Shown here: positions 27,905-37,029 of the stretch, piece by piece
How the letters are laid out: every line of letters starts with the position of its first letter
How positions within the stretch are numbered: position 1 is the first letter of the stretch
Source: Candidatus Methanophagales archaeon
Lineage (GTDB): Archaea; Halobacteriota; Syntropharchaeia; Alkanophagales; Methanospirareceae
Assembly (NCBI GenBank): GCA_024699715.1
Contig: JANPRD010000001.1
Span: forward strand, 1-64,000
Length of the DNA: 64,000 nucleotides
Direction: 5' to 3'
Notes under the pieces: model-generated
Databases searched by the model: none
What the model saw: the letters and a program-made list of their open reading frames with translations, nothing else
What the model was told of the DNA's origin: nothing
Position numbers and translations under genes: made by a program

Positions 27905-28633
27905 CTATTCTTTATGCATTTCCAGCGCTCTTAATGCCTTTCTGAGCATGCCGTGAAGAGTTCGCACCTCTCTGCTCGTTATTCCCGCTCTGCCGAATAT
28001 GCGTTTGAGGACGAGAAGTGTGCGCTCTACCCTGTGCTCACGAGCCTCCACTCGCTCCAAAAACTCTCGGAAGTGCGCAAGCAACTTCTCCTTCTCCTCC
28101 ACACTCGCTAATTTCACCGCATTACTACCAGCAACACTCCCAACATTCCCCTTCCCCTTTCTGCTGCTTTTGCTCAACTCATAAAGGACGACAGCAACAG
28201 CATGAGAGAGATTCAGCACAGGATATGCTGGATTTGCTGGAATATGCACAATAAAATCGCACTTCCTTAACTCCTCATTAAGCAAACCGAAGTCTTCACG
28301 ACCAAAAACGAGTGTCAGAATGCCATTTTTTCCCTCAACAATCTCTCTTAACCGCTCTGGCTCAACGAAATTCCTCAACACATTATTCTCAGAAGCCGTC
28401 TTTGCTGTTGTTCCAACGACAATATGCGAACCTGCAATCGCCTCCTCAAGTGTCCTCACGAATTTGCATTTCTCAAGCACATCTTCAGCGTGGTAAGCAA
28501 CATAAAACGCCTTCTCTCCCACTGAATCGCCGACAATATAAAGCGAATAAAATCCAAAATTCTTCATTACTCTCGCAACAGCACCAACATTCTCGTCCCT
28601 CTTCGGCTCTACAAGAACTACTCTCACATCCAT
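27905..28633 (-). CDS. trmJ: TrmJ-type tRNA 2'-O-methyltransferase
   Basis: SPOUT-class RNA 2'-O-methyltransferase. Conserved parts are VVLVEPKRDENVGAVARVMK at the N-terminus, VVGTTAKTASEN, LVFGREDFGLLNEELRKCDF and the knot region VHIPANPAYPVLNLSHAVAV. The Gly/Arg/Asn loops that bind SAM are intact. A short Lys/Gly/Ser-rich insert follows the knot. Length of 242 residues is normal. Archaeal TrmJ modifies C32 of several tRNAs. Start ATG 28633. Confidence 0.9.
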   Translation of the reverse strand: MDVRVVLVEPKRDENVGAVARVMKNFGFYSLYIVGDSVGEKAFYVAYHAEDVLEKCKFVRTLEEAIAGSHIVVGTTAKTASENNVLRNFVEPERLREIVEGKNGILTLVFGREDFGLLNEELRKCDFIVHIPANPAYPVLNLSHAVAVVLYELSKSSRKGKGNVGSVAGSNAVKLASVEEKEKLLAHFREFLERVEAREHRVERTLLVLKRIFGRAGITSREVRTLHGMLRKALRALEMHKE

Positions 28634-28664
28634 TTAACCTAAATCCTCCCTTTTCATGCCTATT

Positions 28665-29307
28665 CTATGCCTCTTCTCTCTGCTTCGCCTCTCTGTTCCG
28701 CCTCGTCATTCTGCATATTTTCACCATTATCTCCTTTTTCTCTTTTTTGTGGAACCAGAAGCGCCTCTTCAACGGAAAAACGGCGGAATAGCACTCAACA
28801 CTCACGCACTCAGGCAAGAAAGCACTCAAATCACTGCGAGCATTATGAATGGAATAAACGACATTTGCGACATCTAAAGCACGCTCCACGAAAACTCTGT
28901 CCGCATGCCTGTTCGCAATTTGAGCGCCAAAAGGCGGATTCATCACGACAGTATCTCCCTTTCTCGTTGAAATCTCTCACATCTGAATGCACAAGTTCCA
29001 CTTCTACGCCCAACTTTTGTGCATTTCTGCGTGCAATTTCCAAAGCATTCTCGTCAATATCAACGCAAACGACCCTCTTCGCACCGAGCATTTTCGCAGC
29101 GATGCCCAAAATGCCGTTACCGCAGCCGAAGTCAAATACCGTCTTTTCTGCAATATCTCCGTTAAGGAACGCAAAGAATATGAGTTCGGCAGCGAGGCTC
29201 GCAGGCGTTGTGTATTGTTCAATATGCACATTCGGCGCAGGTATGTCCTCTAATTGCTCAAGCAGCATCTCCAAATGCCTCTTCCGCATCAAACGCCTAC
29301 CGCTCAC
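28665..29307 (-). pseudogene. COG2263-type RNA N6-adenine methylase (METTL5-like), frameshifted
   Basis: SAM-dependent methylase of the METTL5/COG2263 group, which methylates adenine in rRNA in characterised members. The first frame gives EQYTTPASLAAELIFFAFLN, VFDFGCGNGILGIAAKMLGA (SAM motif I) and VVCVDIDENALEIARRNAQ. The catalytic motif NPPFGAQ lies in the next frame (28665-28946) with the rest of the protein (RHADRVFVERALDVANVVYS). Dropping one G from the in-frame GGG codon before AGA (about 28953-28955) joins them as NEKGDTVVMNPPFG. The C-terminus ends in a basic Arg/Lys tail. The gene is next to tRNA-Leu. Confidence 0.87.
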
Positions 29308-29352
29308 CTTCGCACCTCTGCGAGCAGTGGAATTCAGCGTGAGTTCGGAAAG

Positions 29353-29437
29353 TGCGGGGGGCAGGATTCGAACCTGCGAACCCCTTCGGGAGCAGATCTT
29401 GAGTCTGCCACCTTTGACCTGGCTCGGTAACCCCCGC
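29353..29437 (-). tRNA. tRNA-Leu (CAA)
   Basis: Class II tRNA of 85 nt on the minus strand. Acceptor GCGGGGG pairs with CCCCCGC, discriminator A. Anticodon stem GCAGA/TCTGC encloses loop CTCAAGA with anticodon CAA. The long variable arm (TCCCGAAGGGG) and T arm GCAGG-TTCGAAT-CCTGC are complete. Reads UUG. No intron. Confidence 0.96.
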
Positions 29438-29500
29438 TCCCCTTCTTTCTTTATTCCTCATAATTTAAAAATCCTTTTCTCCGAACCTCCTAAACCTCAA

Positions 29501-29740
29501 CTAAACCTCAATTAGCCCTGTGACGCCGAGTATTGCAATGATTAAGCCCATTAAACCGAGCAGACCAAGATATTTGAGCTCTTCTCGGAGATATTTGAAA
29601 TGGGAGAAGAAAGAGAAGAAGCAAAAGAAGAACAAATACCAGGGATTATGCAGTTTAAATGCTTGAAATCCTAAGAAACCGAGAAATCCAAAGAATCCAT
29701 TCATCCATCTTTTGCTCTTCTCTGCCTCTTTTCCGCTCAT
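29501..29740 (-). CDS. Small membrane protein
   Basis: About 79 residues with a basic N-terminus, an aromatic hydrophobic helix (PWYLFFFCFFSFFSHF) and a second Gly/Leu helix (YLGLLGLMGLIIAILGVTGL). ATG 29740 is preferred to a TTG that overlaps the uL14 stop. The arrangement recalls small DUF3796-type proteins, but this is weak. It directly follows the uL14 gene and so is probably co-transcribed with it. Function unknown. Confidence 0.55.
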   Translation of the reverse strand: MSGKEAEKSKRWMNGFFGFLGFLGFQAFKLHNPWYLFFFCFFSFFSHFKYLREELKYLGLLGLMGLIIAILGVTGLIEV

Positions 29741-29742
29741 TT

Positions 29743-30141
29743 TCAAACAATAATTGTGGCGGCAGATGCGATATGAGAGAATCGCTCAACCGCCTCCCTC
29801 GCAACAGGGCCCCTTATCTCAGAGCCTTTCGGGTTTCCCTTGTCGTCAACAATCACAGCAGCGTTGTCCTCAAATTTTATGCGTATGCCTGAAGGTCTGC
29901 GGTATTCCTTCCGTTGCCTTATGATTACAGCACGCATCACTTGCTTACGCACCTCAGGGCGACCCTTCTTCACAGTTACGACGACCATATCTCCGACACC
30001 CGCCGAAGGATACCTGCGACGAGTCCCCTTGTAGCCGATGACCGCAATTATTTGCAGCACCTTCGCTCCCGTATTGTCAGCACACTCAAGCACCGCACCC
30101 GTCGGCAACGCCCTCGTCACCTTCGCACTTATTCCCTTCAT
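29743..30141 (-). CDS. rpl14: Ribosomal protein uL14
   Basis: Large-subunit ribosomal protein of 132 residues. Conserved stretches are [40 protein letters not shown] and [20 protein letters not shown], then [20 protein letters not shown]. In most archaea this gene sits in the S10/spc ribosomal operon between uS17 and uL24. Here it stands outside any ribosomal cluster, followed only by a small membrane protein and tRNA-Leu. Start ATG 30141, preceded by GTGGTGGTGAAGC. Confidence 0.96.
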   Translation of the reverse strand: MKGISAKVTRALPTGAVLECADNTGAKVLQIIAVIGYKGTRRRYPSAGVGDMVVVTVKKGRPEVRKQVMRAVIIRQRKEYRRPSGIRIKFEDNAAVIVDDKGNPKGSEIRGPVAREAVERFSHIASAATIIV

Positions 30142-30278
30142 GCTTCACCACCACCACACTCCTTTCTCTTCCCTCTCCTTTCTTAATCTCACTTCTTAAT
30201 CTCACTTCACGCCCCCTCACAGCATCCTTCACTACCGCTCCAAGAAGACTGAACAGCAGCGCCAGCAGAGCAGCACAC

Positions 30279-30668
30279 TCAGAGGACGGGCACGCTCACT
30301 CGTTTCTTCTTTTTCGGCAAAATTATTTGAAGGATGCCGTTTTTGAGTGTTGCTTTCGCCTCCTCCGCATTCACTTTCTCGGGCAGTCGCACCGTCTTTT
30401 TGAAAGCCTCAAATGAAACGCTTCGCTGGACGCAACCCCAACGCTCCCAGCAAACCGCTCGCTGCATCCTCGCAGAAACTTCAACCGTGTCTTCGGTCGT
30501 CTTCACTTCAACATCCTCCTTCCGCACATTCGGCAAGTCAAATGTCAGAACGAATGCATCTCCTCTGTCTTCTATTTCGTGCAAAGGCTCCAATTTACCG
30601 TCCTCCATCCATGAAGAACGCAATATACGCATCTCCCTCCTCTCAATATCTCTCCACCTCATTTTCAC
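30279..30668 (-). CDS. Hsp20-type small heat-shock protein
   Basis: Alpha-crystallin domain chaperone of 129 residues. The core runs from LEPLHEIEDRGDAFVLTFDL and PNVRKEDVEVKTTEDTVEVS to KTVRLPEKVNAEEAKATLKN and the conserved NGILQIILPKK. The C-terminal VSVPVL fits the I/V-x-I/V oligomerisation motif. A slightly unusual Cys/Trp-rich loop (CWERWGC) lies in the middle. Start ATG 30668. Confidence 0.9.
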   Translation of the reverse strand: MKMRWRDIERREMRILRSSWMEDGKLEPLHEIEDRGDAFVLTFDLPNVRKEDVEVKTTEDTVEVSARMQRAVCWERWGCVQRSVSFEAFKKTVRLPEKVNAEEAKATLKNGILQIILPKKKKRVSVPVL

Positions 30669-30850
30669 ATCCCTTCTCTTCCCCTTCCTCCTTCTCTTAT
30701 CTTATTTTTCTCTTCTGGGATGTCTTTCCGCCTTCTTTTTATCGCTCACCTGTGCCACCTGCACACTTCACTTACCTGCACCTCTTCACTTCGCTTGCTC
30801 TTTGAGTTTGATGCTGTCGGCGTCATGACGGAAAGAGGAAAACACAAAGT

Positions 30851-31693
30851 TCACACCTCTTCGTCCTTTCTAAACACTGTCGGAATCCTCTTCACGGGAA
30901 TCTGAGGCGTCTTCCTCAAATCCGCAGCGTAGTCCGTGAACCAAAGCGTGCCTGAGAAGCTCGTTGATATTGAATGCTGCTTACGCCAGAGCGTCGCATG
31001 GCGGAACTTCCTCAAAACAGCCTCAAATTTCTCACGAATCTCTTCCAACCTCGCCTCCTTTTCCTCTTTCCCCTCTCGCTCCTTTTGCTCTAATTCGTTG
31101 TAAAGCTCGTCAACTGCCTTGAAAATTTCAATTAATTCCTCATCTTCCGTGTAATAACTGGCAAGCTTCTGCAATTCTTCACGCACTTCCTTCAATTTTT
31201 CTATGCAAACATCCTTAAGGGATACCTCACAACCGCTCAATTTCCGTTCAAGCCTGTCAAGCGTCCAACCACTCGCAAGCACCTTCACCTTCGGGTAAAT
31301 CCACTTGACGCATTCAGGAAGCATCGTAAGCACATTCCGCACCGAGACAATGCCGAGAGGAATGTCCCGCTCAACAACAGGCAACCTCTTTATCTTGTTC
31401 GCAGCGAGCTTCTTACACGCTTCCTCAACGGTGGCGTCTGGCTCAATTGTGATTAAAGGCGTGCTCATTATCTCCTTCGCAAGCACTTCATTCGCCTTCT
31501 TGTCCTTTAAAATCACTCGTAGTGCAATATCCCGCTCCGTAATAATGCCAACAGGTCTCCCCTTCCTCGTAATTACAACACTTCCTATGCCTAATTCCGC
31601 CATTTCCCTCGCTATTTTGTCAACTGTTTCGTTCTCGTCCTCCGTAATGAGGGGTCTTGTCATGATGTCCCGAACCTTCACCTTCTCCACCAC
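30851..31693 (-). CDS. Tandem CBS-domain protein
   Basis: Two CBS domains make up the first 130 residues: VRDIMTRPLITEDENETVDK with GIGSVVITRKGRPVGIITER, then IMSTPLITIEPDATVEEACK with IKRLPVVERDIPLGIVSVRN. The rest is a long helical, Glu/Lys-rich region and a conserved-looking C-terminal tail (WRKQHSISTSFSGTLWFTDY). CBS pairs bind adenine nucleotides and regulate partners; the target here is unknown. It is divergent from wtpA. Start ATG or nearby at 31693. Confidence 0.87.
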   Translation of the reverse strand: MVEKVKVRDIMTRPLITEDENETVDKIAREMAELGIGSVVITRKGRPVGIITERDIALRVILKDKKANEVLAKEIMSTPLITIEPDATVEEACKKLAANKIKRLPVVERDIPLGIVSVRNVLTMLPECVKWIYPKVKVLASGWTLDRLERKLSGCEVSLKDVCIEKLKEVREELQKLASYYTEDEELIEIFKAVDELYNELEQKEREGKEEKEARLEEIREKFEAVLRKFRHATLWRKQHSISTSFSGTLWFTDYAADLRKTPQIPVKRIPTVFRKDEEV

Positions 31694-31821
31694 CTCTCAC
31701 TTCACCCCTACCACTCCATTCTACTTTATCCTAAACAAACGCTTGCGAGTGCGCTCACACACGCCCAGCAACCGAAAAGCTTTTAACCGAATGACATTTT
31801 CTTGCATATCGGTGAGCGGGC

Positions 31822-32883
31822 ATGGAGCGGAAGTGGAAGTGGATTTTGGCACTCTGCGTCGCATGCGTTGTCCTTGCTTCTCTTGCTCTCGCATTCTACT
31901 TCGCTTCGCCGCCTTCTCCGCCTTCGCCACCTGCGCAGCCTCAAACGCTCAAAGTATTCCACGCAGGCAGCCTCGCAGTCCCTTTCAGCGAAATAGAGGA
32001 GGAATTTGAGACCTCGCATCCCGGCGTGGATGTTCAGCGAGAGAGTATGGGAAGTGTTCAGGCGGTTCGCCAAGTGACGGATGTCGGCAAGAGAGCGGAT
32101 GTCCTCGCAGTCGCAGACTACTCGCTCATTCCTCAAATGATGTTTCCTGAGCATGCAGACTTCGTCATAAGATTCGCAAGAAACGAGCTCGTTCTCGCTT
32201 ACACGGATAAAAGCAAGCATTCTTCAGCAATAAATGAGAGCAATTGGCATGAAATTTTGCGGCTTCCAGATGTAACTTTCGGATTTTCAAACCCTAATCT
32301 TGACCCCTGCGGATACAGAGCGTTAATTGCGATGCAACTCGCAGAAATCTACTACAACGACGCTTCAATATTTGACGATTTAGTCTGCGAGAACACCGCA
32401 ATTACGGTCAGCGAATCTGAGAACGGATTTCTTGTTGAAGTGCCTGCGGAATTGGAGCCGAACACGAGCAAAGTAGCGGTGAGGGACAAATCTGTTGCAC
32501 TCGTTGCGATGCTTGAGCAAGGCGGAATTGACTACGCTTTTGAATACAGGAGTGTTGCGGTTCAACACAACTTGAAATTTGTGGATTTGCCACCGCAAAT
32601 AGACTTGAGCGATGAGGAATATGCTGATTTCTACGGTAAAGTGAGCGTGAAAACCGCAGATGGGAAAGTAAAAAGAGGAAAACCCATCATTTATGGCATC
32701 ACTATACCGAAGAATGCACCGAATCCTTCGCTTGCACGCTCATTTGTTGCGTTTGTCTTGTCCGAAGAAGGTCGAAAAACGCTTGAAGAATGTGGTCAAG
32801 AGCCGATTGTGCCTGCTGTCGGCGAGGGAAATGTCTCGGCGTTGAGGGCGTTTGGGGCGCTTGTTTCGTTGCAGCAGTCGTGA
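31822..32883 (+). CDS. wtpA: Tungstate/molybdate-binding protein WtpA
   Basis: Substrate-binding protein of the WtpABC ABC importer for tungstate. A single N-terminal membrane segment (WILALCVACVVLASLALAFY) and a Pro/Ser linker anchor it outside. The binding domain has LKVFHAGSLAVPFSEIEEEF, DVQRESMGSVQAVRQVTDVG, RADVLAVADYSLIPQMM and TFGFSNPNLDPCGYRALIAM, all typical of WtpA. Length of 353 residues is normal. It heads a wtpA-wtpB-wtpC unit on the same strand. Tungstate need fits an anaerobic archaeon. Confidence 0.93.
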   Translation: MERKWKWILALCVACVVLASLALAFYFASPPSPPSPPAQPQTLKVFHAGSLAVPFSEIEEEFETSHPGVDVQRESMGSVQAVRQVTDVGKRADVLAVADYSLIPQMMFPEHADFVIRFARNELVLAYTDKSKHSSAINESNWHEILRLPDVTFGFSNPNLDPCGYRALIAMQLAEIYYNDASIFDDLVCENTAITVSESENGFLVEVPAELEPNTSKVAVRDKSVALVAMLEQGGIDYAFEYRSVAVQHNLKFVDLPPQIDLSDEEYADFYGKVSVKTADGKVKRGKPIIYGITIPKNAPNPSLARSFVAFVLSEEGRKTLEECGQEPIVPAVGEGNVSALRAFGALVSLQQS

Positions 32884-32946
32884 GGAGTGAGAAGTGAGGA
32901 ATGAGGAGTGCTGAGTGAAGATGTGAGGATGTGAGGTGGTGAATGC

Positions 32947-33764
32947 GTGTTCGCAGCGCTTGCGTTGAGAATGAAAAGGGAGAAAATCTTCATTCTTTCT
33001 CTATTTTTAGGTATTTTCCTCGTTGCATTTGTCTGCATCGCGCTCGGAAATATGTTTTACACGCAAGCAAAGGACATTTCAGCGTTAATAGAAGCCGCTA
33101 AGGACGCTAATGTGCTTAAGGCGATATGGATAAGCATTTCAGCTGCTTCCACTGCGACGCTAATTGCATTCATCTTTGGGACGCCTCTCGCATACTTCCT
33201 CGCAAGGAAGGAATTTTTCGGTAAAAGTATCATTGAGGGCATTGTGGATGTCCCGCTCATGATTCCGCACATAGTCGCAGGAATCGCACTCTACGCCGTT
33301 TTCATGCGTTATGGCGTTTTAGGCGCCCCCCTTCAGCGCTTAGGTCTGGCATTTCAGGACGCTTTCGCAGGCATCGTCGTTGCGATGCTTTTCGTTTCCT
33401 TTCCGCTCTTTGTAGATGCTGCGAAGGAGGGCTTCAAGCAGGTTGACCCTCGTTTTGAGAATGGGTTGCTCGCTCTCTCGGCGCCTCGCAACTGCGAACA
33501 TTCTTTGAAGTGACATTCCCGCTTGCCTCTCCCTCAATCATAAGCGGTGCGATAATGTGCTGGGGTCGTGCAATAAGCGAGTTCTCCGCTGTTCTTGTCC
33601 TCGCATCTTTCCCGAGAAGCGCTCCTGTGCTGATTTACGAGCGTTTCACATCCTACGGCTTGAAAGCAGCGATGCCCGTCGCAGTCCTTTTAATCTCAAT
33701 CTGCCTGCTCATTTTCGTGCTTCTGCGTTTGCTCGGCACAAAAGCGGGCAGTTCAAAGAAATAG
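32947..33764 (+). pseudogene. wtpB: Tungstate ABC transporter permease WtpB, frameshifted
   Basis: Membrane permease of the Wtp importer. The first frame (GTG 32947 or ATG 32971) covers FILSLFLGIFLVAFVCIALG, ISISAASTATLIAFIFGTPL and DVPLMIPHIVAGIALYAVF, then turns into nonsense and stops at 33513. The second frame restores the permease signature region (VARSLGASQLRTFFEVTFPL, which precedes ASPSIISGAIMCWGRAISEF) and the last helices. The frames join near the GGG at 33463-33465 if one G is added (FENG-VARSLGAS) or two removed. So one base seems to be missing from the sequence. Lies between wtpA and wtpC. Confidence 0.87.
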
Positions 33765-33786
33765 AAGGGGGGAGGTGGCAGCCTGA

Positions 33787-34951
33787 GTGATTGAACTGCG
33801 AGGAGTGAGCAAGCGTTGGAGGGAATTTTCCATAAAAAACATCACTTTAGAAGTCAAAAAAGGGGAATATTTTGTTATTTTAGGACCGACAGGTGCGGGA
33901 AAGACGCTATTACTTGAATTAATTGCGGGCTTTCATTTTCCAGATGAGGGCAAGATTCTAATAGATGGTGAAGATATGACATTTTCTCCGCCTGAAGAGC
34001 GGAATATTGGCTTCATTTATCAGGATTACATGCTTTTCCCGCATCTTACGGTTGAGAAGAACATCGCATTCGGGTTGAGAGCGAGGCAGCGAGGGCGTTT
34101 CAAGCGAGAGAGGCGAGAGAAGCGAGAGAGGCGAGAGGAAATAGAGAGGAAAGTGAAGGAAGTGCTCCAAATGCTTGGAATTGAGCATTTAGCGAAGAGG
34201 CGACCTGCGACGCTCAGCGGAGGGGAGCAGCAAAAGGTTGCGATTGCTCGTGCTTTAGCGATTGAGCCGAGGATTTTGCTTTTGGACGAGCCGCTTTCTG
34301 CCCTTGACATGCGGACAAGGGAGCAATTAAGGGAGGATTTGAGGCGTTTAAACCGTGAAAAAGGCATCACTATGGTTCATGTCACGCATGACCAGACGGA
34401 AGCTGCGATGCTTGCGGACAGAATAGCGGTAATGATGCGTGGTAGAATCGTGCAGATAGGCACGCCTCGTGAGATTTTCAGCAGACCTGCGAGTGCGGAG
34501 ATTGCGGAATTCGTCGGCGTTGAGAACATTTTCAGCGGTGTCGTCGTGAGGAACGAAGGGAGGACTCGCAGAAATCAAGATTGCTTCGGCGGGTTTGGCT
34601 GGTTCGGCTGGTTTGGCAGGTTCGGCGGGTTCAGCGACATTCAGCGGAAGTGAGACCATTTTCGCAGTCTCAAAATACGGCGAGGGAACAGCGGTAAATG
34701 TGTTTGTCCGCCCTGAAGACATTATTTTGGCGAAGAGCATTCAAGACTTCGGCGGAAGCAGTAGCGCAAGAAATGTGATTCGCTGTGAGATTGAGCGGAT
34801 TACGAGCATGGGAGCGCTTGTCCGTGTGAGGATGCGGAACGGGCTTGTCGCTCTCGTCACTGCGCATGCGGTTGAAGAGTTAGGGTTGAGAGAGGGAGAC
34901 GAAGTTTTCGCTATTTTTAAGGCTACCGCTGCACATACAATAAAAGCATAA
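33787..34951 (+). pseudogene. wtpC: Tungstate ABC transporter ATPase WtpC, C-terminal domain in another frame
   Basis: ATP-binding subunit of the Wtp importer. Walker A is ILGPTGAGKTLLLELIAG (about residues 31-48), Q-loop IYQDYMLFPHLTVEKN, signature TLSGGEQQKVAIARALA, Walker B RILLLDEPLSALDMRT, H-loop MVHVTHDQTEAAMLADR. A basic Arg/Glu insert (RGRFKRERREKRERREEIER) follows the Q-loop. The first frame ends at 34653 in Gly/Phe/Trp-rich nonsense. The other frame gives NEGGLAEIKIASAGLAGSAG, then the TOBE-type domain (VFVRPEDIILA, RITSMGALVRVRM). Dropping one G from the in-frame GGG codon before AGG (about 34558-34560) joins them. Confidence 0.88.
34588..34645 (+). repeat. Simple repeat coding an Ala-Gly-Ser-Leu linker in WtpC
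   Basis: Degenerate 12-bp units of the form TTCGGCTGGTTT. In the restored frame they code Ala-Gly-Leu/Ser-Ala repeats between the ATPase and TOBE domains. Confidence 0.6.
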
Positions 34952-34988
34952 ACAGAGGCGGAGTGTAAGAGGGGCGAGAGGGAGTAGT

Positions 34989-35062
34989 GGGGTCGTGGGG
35001 TAGCATGGACATCCTATCGGGCTCCGGACCCGATGACCTGGGTTCAAATCCCAGCGACTCCG
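34989..35062 (+). tRNA. tRNA-Arg (CCG)
   Basis: Complete cloverleaf of 74 nt. Acceptor GGGGTCG pairs with CGACTCC, discriminator G. D stem GGGT/ATCC. Anticodon stem TCGGG/CCCGA encloses loop CTCCGGA with anticodon CCG. T arm CTGGG-TTCAAAT-CCCAG. No intron. Reads CGG. Confidence 0.95.
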
Positions 35063-35071
35063 CTTTTTATT
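35063..35071 (+). terminator. T-run after tRNA-Arg
   Basis: CTTTTTATT directly after the mature 3' end, a typical archaeal tRNA terminator. Confidence 0.5.
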
Positions 35072-35169
35072 AATTCCAGAGAGCCTGCACCTCCGCAAAT
35101 TTTTTCTTGCTTCTTGTGAAGTTACGCTTGCTCGCACCGCTGGGTGCTTAAGGGAAGCCCAAAGGGGTC

Positions 35170-35739
35170 ATGAGGCGAGAAGAGCGGGCGAAGAGCGAGG
35201 AGAAGGAATCGCAAAATGATGCTGGGCGGGAGAAGGCAGAGAGCGCAGAGGGAGCAGGGAAAGTGAGAGAAGCGGAGGAAGGAGGAGGCGTCCCCAGAAT
35301 TTTATTCGTTTGCGTGGGGAACGCATGCAGAAGCCCGATGGCTGCGGGTCTCGCAAGAAAAATGCTGAACGCAGAGGCGGAAAGTGCGGGAATCGCACCA
35401 TTCGGGGCGTGTGCAACAAAAGAAGCGTTGGAAGTCATGCGAAAGTTCGGCGTTGACATATCCTCTCATAAGCCGAAGCATGTCACAGAGGTTCCGCTAC
35501 AAAATTTTGACCTCATCGTCGCATTAGACTCGTTTGTTGGCGAGTGCTTGCGTTCATATTACAATGTTCCCGCAGAAAAACTCATTATTTGGGACATTGA
35601 TGACCCTTTCATGAAGGGATTAGGAGCATACGAGAGATGCGCAAGGGAAATTTACGCACATATTCAAAAATTATCAGAGGATTTGAAAAGGCGTGTGAAG
35701 ATTGAGGGCGAGATTAGTGAGGGCGAGAGAAAAAAGTGA
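35170..35739 (+). CDS. Low-molecular-weight phosphatase/arsenate reductase-like protein
   Basis: LMW protein tyrosine phosphatase fold. After an N-terminal simple-sequence extension of about 40 Glu/Lys/Ala/Gly-rich residues, the core begins with RILFVCVGNACRSPMAAGLA, whose CVGNACR is the C-x5-R phosphate loop. The later Asp of the general acid loop is in IIWDIDDPFMKGLGAYERC. It may act as a phosphotyrosine phosphatase or arsenate reductase; the sequence does not decide. The true start may be downstream of 35170, near the core. Confidence 0.83.
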   Translation: MRREERAKSEEKESQNDAGREKAESAEGAGKVREAEEGGGVPRILFVCVGNACRSPMAAGLARKMLNAEAESAGIAPFGACATKEALEVMRKFGVDISSHKPKHVTEVPLQNFDLIVALDSFVGECLRSYYNVPAEKLIIWDIDDPFMKGLGAYERCAREIYAHIQKLSEDLKRRVKIEGEISEGERKK

Positions 35740-35800
35740 AAGGTAAGGAGCGACTTTTGCATATTTACGCATATTTACGCAAGGACGGGATGGTAAGGAG

Positions 35801-36916
35801 ATGATTGAGGTAGATGGCTCATTCGGGGAGGGAGGCGGTCAAATAATAAGGACGGCGGTAGCACTCTCAGCAATCACAGGCGAGCCCGTTGAAATACGAA
35901 ATATAAGGGCGAACCGCCCGAATCCAGGGCTTCAAGCACAGCACTTGAATGCGGTGAAAGCGGTCGCTGCGATGACCGACGCCGAGACCGAGGGATTGAA
36001 ACTGCGAAGCACACGCCTGAAATTCGTGCCTCAGAGTCGGAAAGCGCTGAGAACCGAAATTGATATTGGGACTGCGGGAAGCATCACTTTACTACTCCAA
36101 TGCATCATTCCTGTGGCGTTGTTCGCCGATGGAGAGACAAAATTGCGAATTATCGGTGGAACAGATGTGAAATGGTCGCCTCCAATTGACTTTTACCGCT
36201 TTGTATTTGCGAAGGCACTCGCAGAAATGGGCTGTGAGGTGCAAATTTCACTGCTAAAAAGAGGATATTACCCGAAGGGTGGTGGTGTTGTTGATGTGAG
36301 TGTGAAGCCTGTGCGTAAATTAAATGGATTTGTGAGGCTTGAGGAGGAGAGCGAGGAAGGAGAGGCTGCGGGAGAGGTGCTTGTGAGAGGCATATCTCAC
36401 TGCCGGGGTCTGCCTTCGCATGTCGCATCTCGTCAAGCGTCTTCCGCAGAAAAGAAACTCAGGGAGCGAGGCTACAACGCAGCGATTGAAGTTGATGCTG
36501 GTGAGCATGCTGCTGCGACTGCGGTTGCGGTTGGTGAAGAGGCAGAAAAGACGGAAAGGGCGGGAAAGGGAAAGAGGAGAGGGGGCGGTGCGAGAGAAAC
36601 GGTCGGCAGTGGCATCACCCTTTGGCATAACTACAAGAGCGGTAGTGCATTAGGCGAGCCTCGGAAGCCTGCGGAGAGCGTTGGCGAGGAAGCAGCATCT
36701 CTCATTTTGAGCGAATTAGAGTCCGCATCTACCGTAGATGTGCATCTCGCAGACCAACTTATCCCATACATTGCCCTCGCTGAAGGGCATTCTGCATTCA
36801 AAGTCCGTGAAATAACAGGTCATCTACGCACAAATATATATATCGTGAGGCAATTTTTGGATGTGGAAATTGCTATTAGGCGAGAGGAGAACATTTTTGT
36901 TATTGAAAAAGATTGA
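35801..36916 (+). CDS. rtcA: RNA 3'-terminal phosphate cyclase
   Basis: Makes 2',3'-cyclic phosphate at RNA ends using ATP. Conserved motifs: IEVDGSFGEGGGQIIRTAVA at the start, IRANRPNPGLQAQHLNAVKA, IDIGTAGSITLLLQCIIPVA, KRGYYPKGGGVVDVSV and the C-terminal DQLIPYIALAEGHSAFKVRE followed by ITGHLRTNI, where the His is the expected AMP-accepting residue. A Lys/Arg/Gly-rich insert (EKTERAGKGKRRGGGARE) sits at about residues 249-266. Length of 371 residues is slightly long because of it. Start ATG 35801. Confidence 0.93.
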   Translation: MIEVDGSFGEGGGQIIRTAVALSAITGEPVEIRNIRANRPNPGLQAQHLNAVKAVAAMTDAETEGLKLRSTRLKFVPQSRKALRTEIDIGTAGSITLLLQCIIPVALFADGETKLRIIGGTDVKWSPPIDFYRFVFAKALAEMGCEVQISLLKRGYYPKGGGVVDVSVKPVRKLNGFVRLEEESEEGEAAGEVLVRGISHCRGLPSHVASRQASSAEKKLRERGYNAAIEVDAGEHAAATAVAVGEEAEKTERAGKGKRRGGGARETVGSGITLWHNYKSGSALGEPRKPAESVGEEAASLILSELESASTVDVHLADQLIPYIALAEGHSAFKVREITGHLRTNIYIVRQFLDVEIAIRREENIFVIEKD

Positions 36917-37029
36917 ATTTGGCGGAATTGAACAGGAAAAAGGGAGTGGCTGTATTTTAATGAATGAGTGAGGGGGTGGCGTTCTCAAGCGAAAGAGAGA
37001 AATGCGAAAATACTAAAGGTGAGAAGTGA

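Noticed and set aside
34588-34645. Phe/Trp/Gly-rich C-terminus of WtpC as a real domain
   Set aside because: Reading the same bases one frame on gives an Ala/Gly/Ser linker leading into a proper TOBE-type domain, so the Phe/Trp version is a frameshift product.
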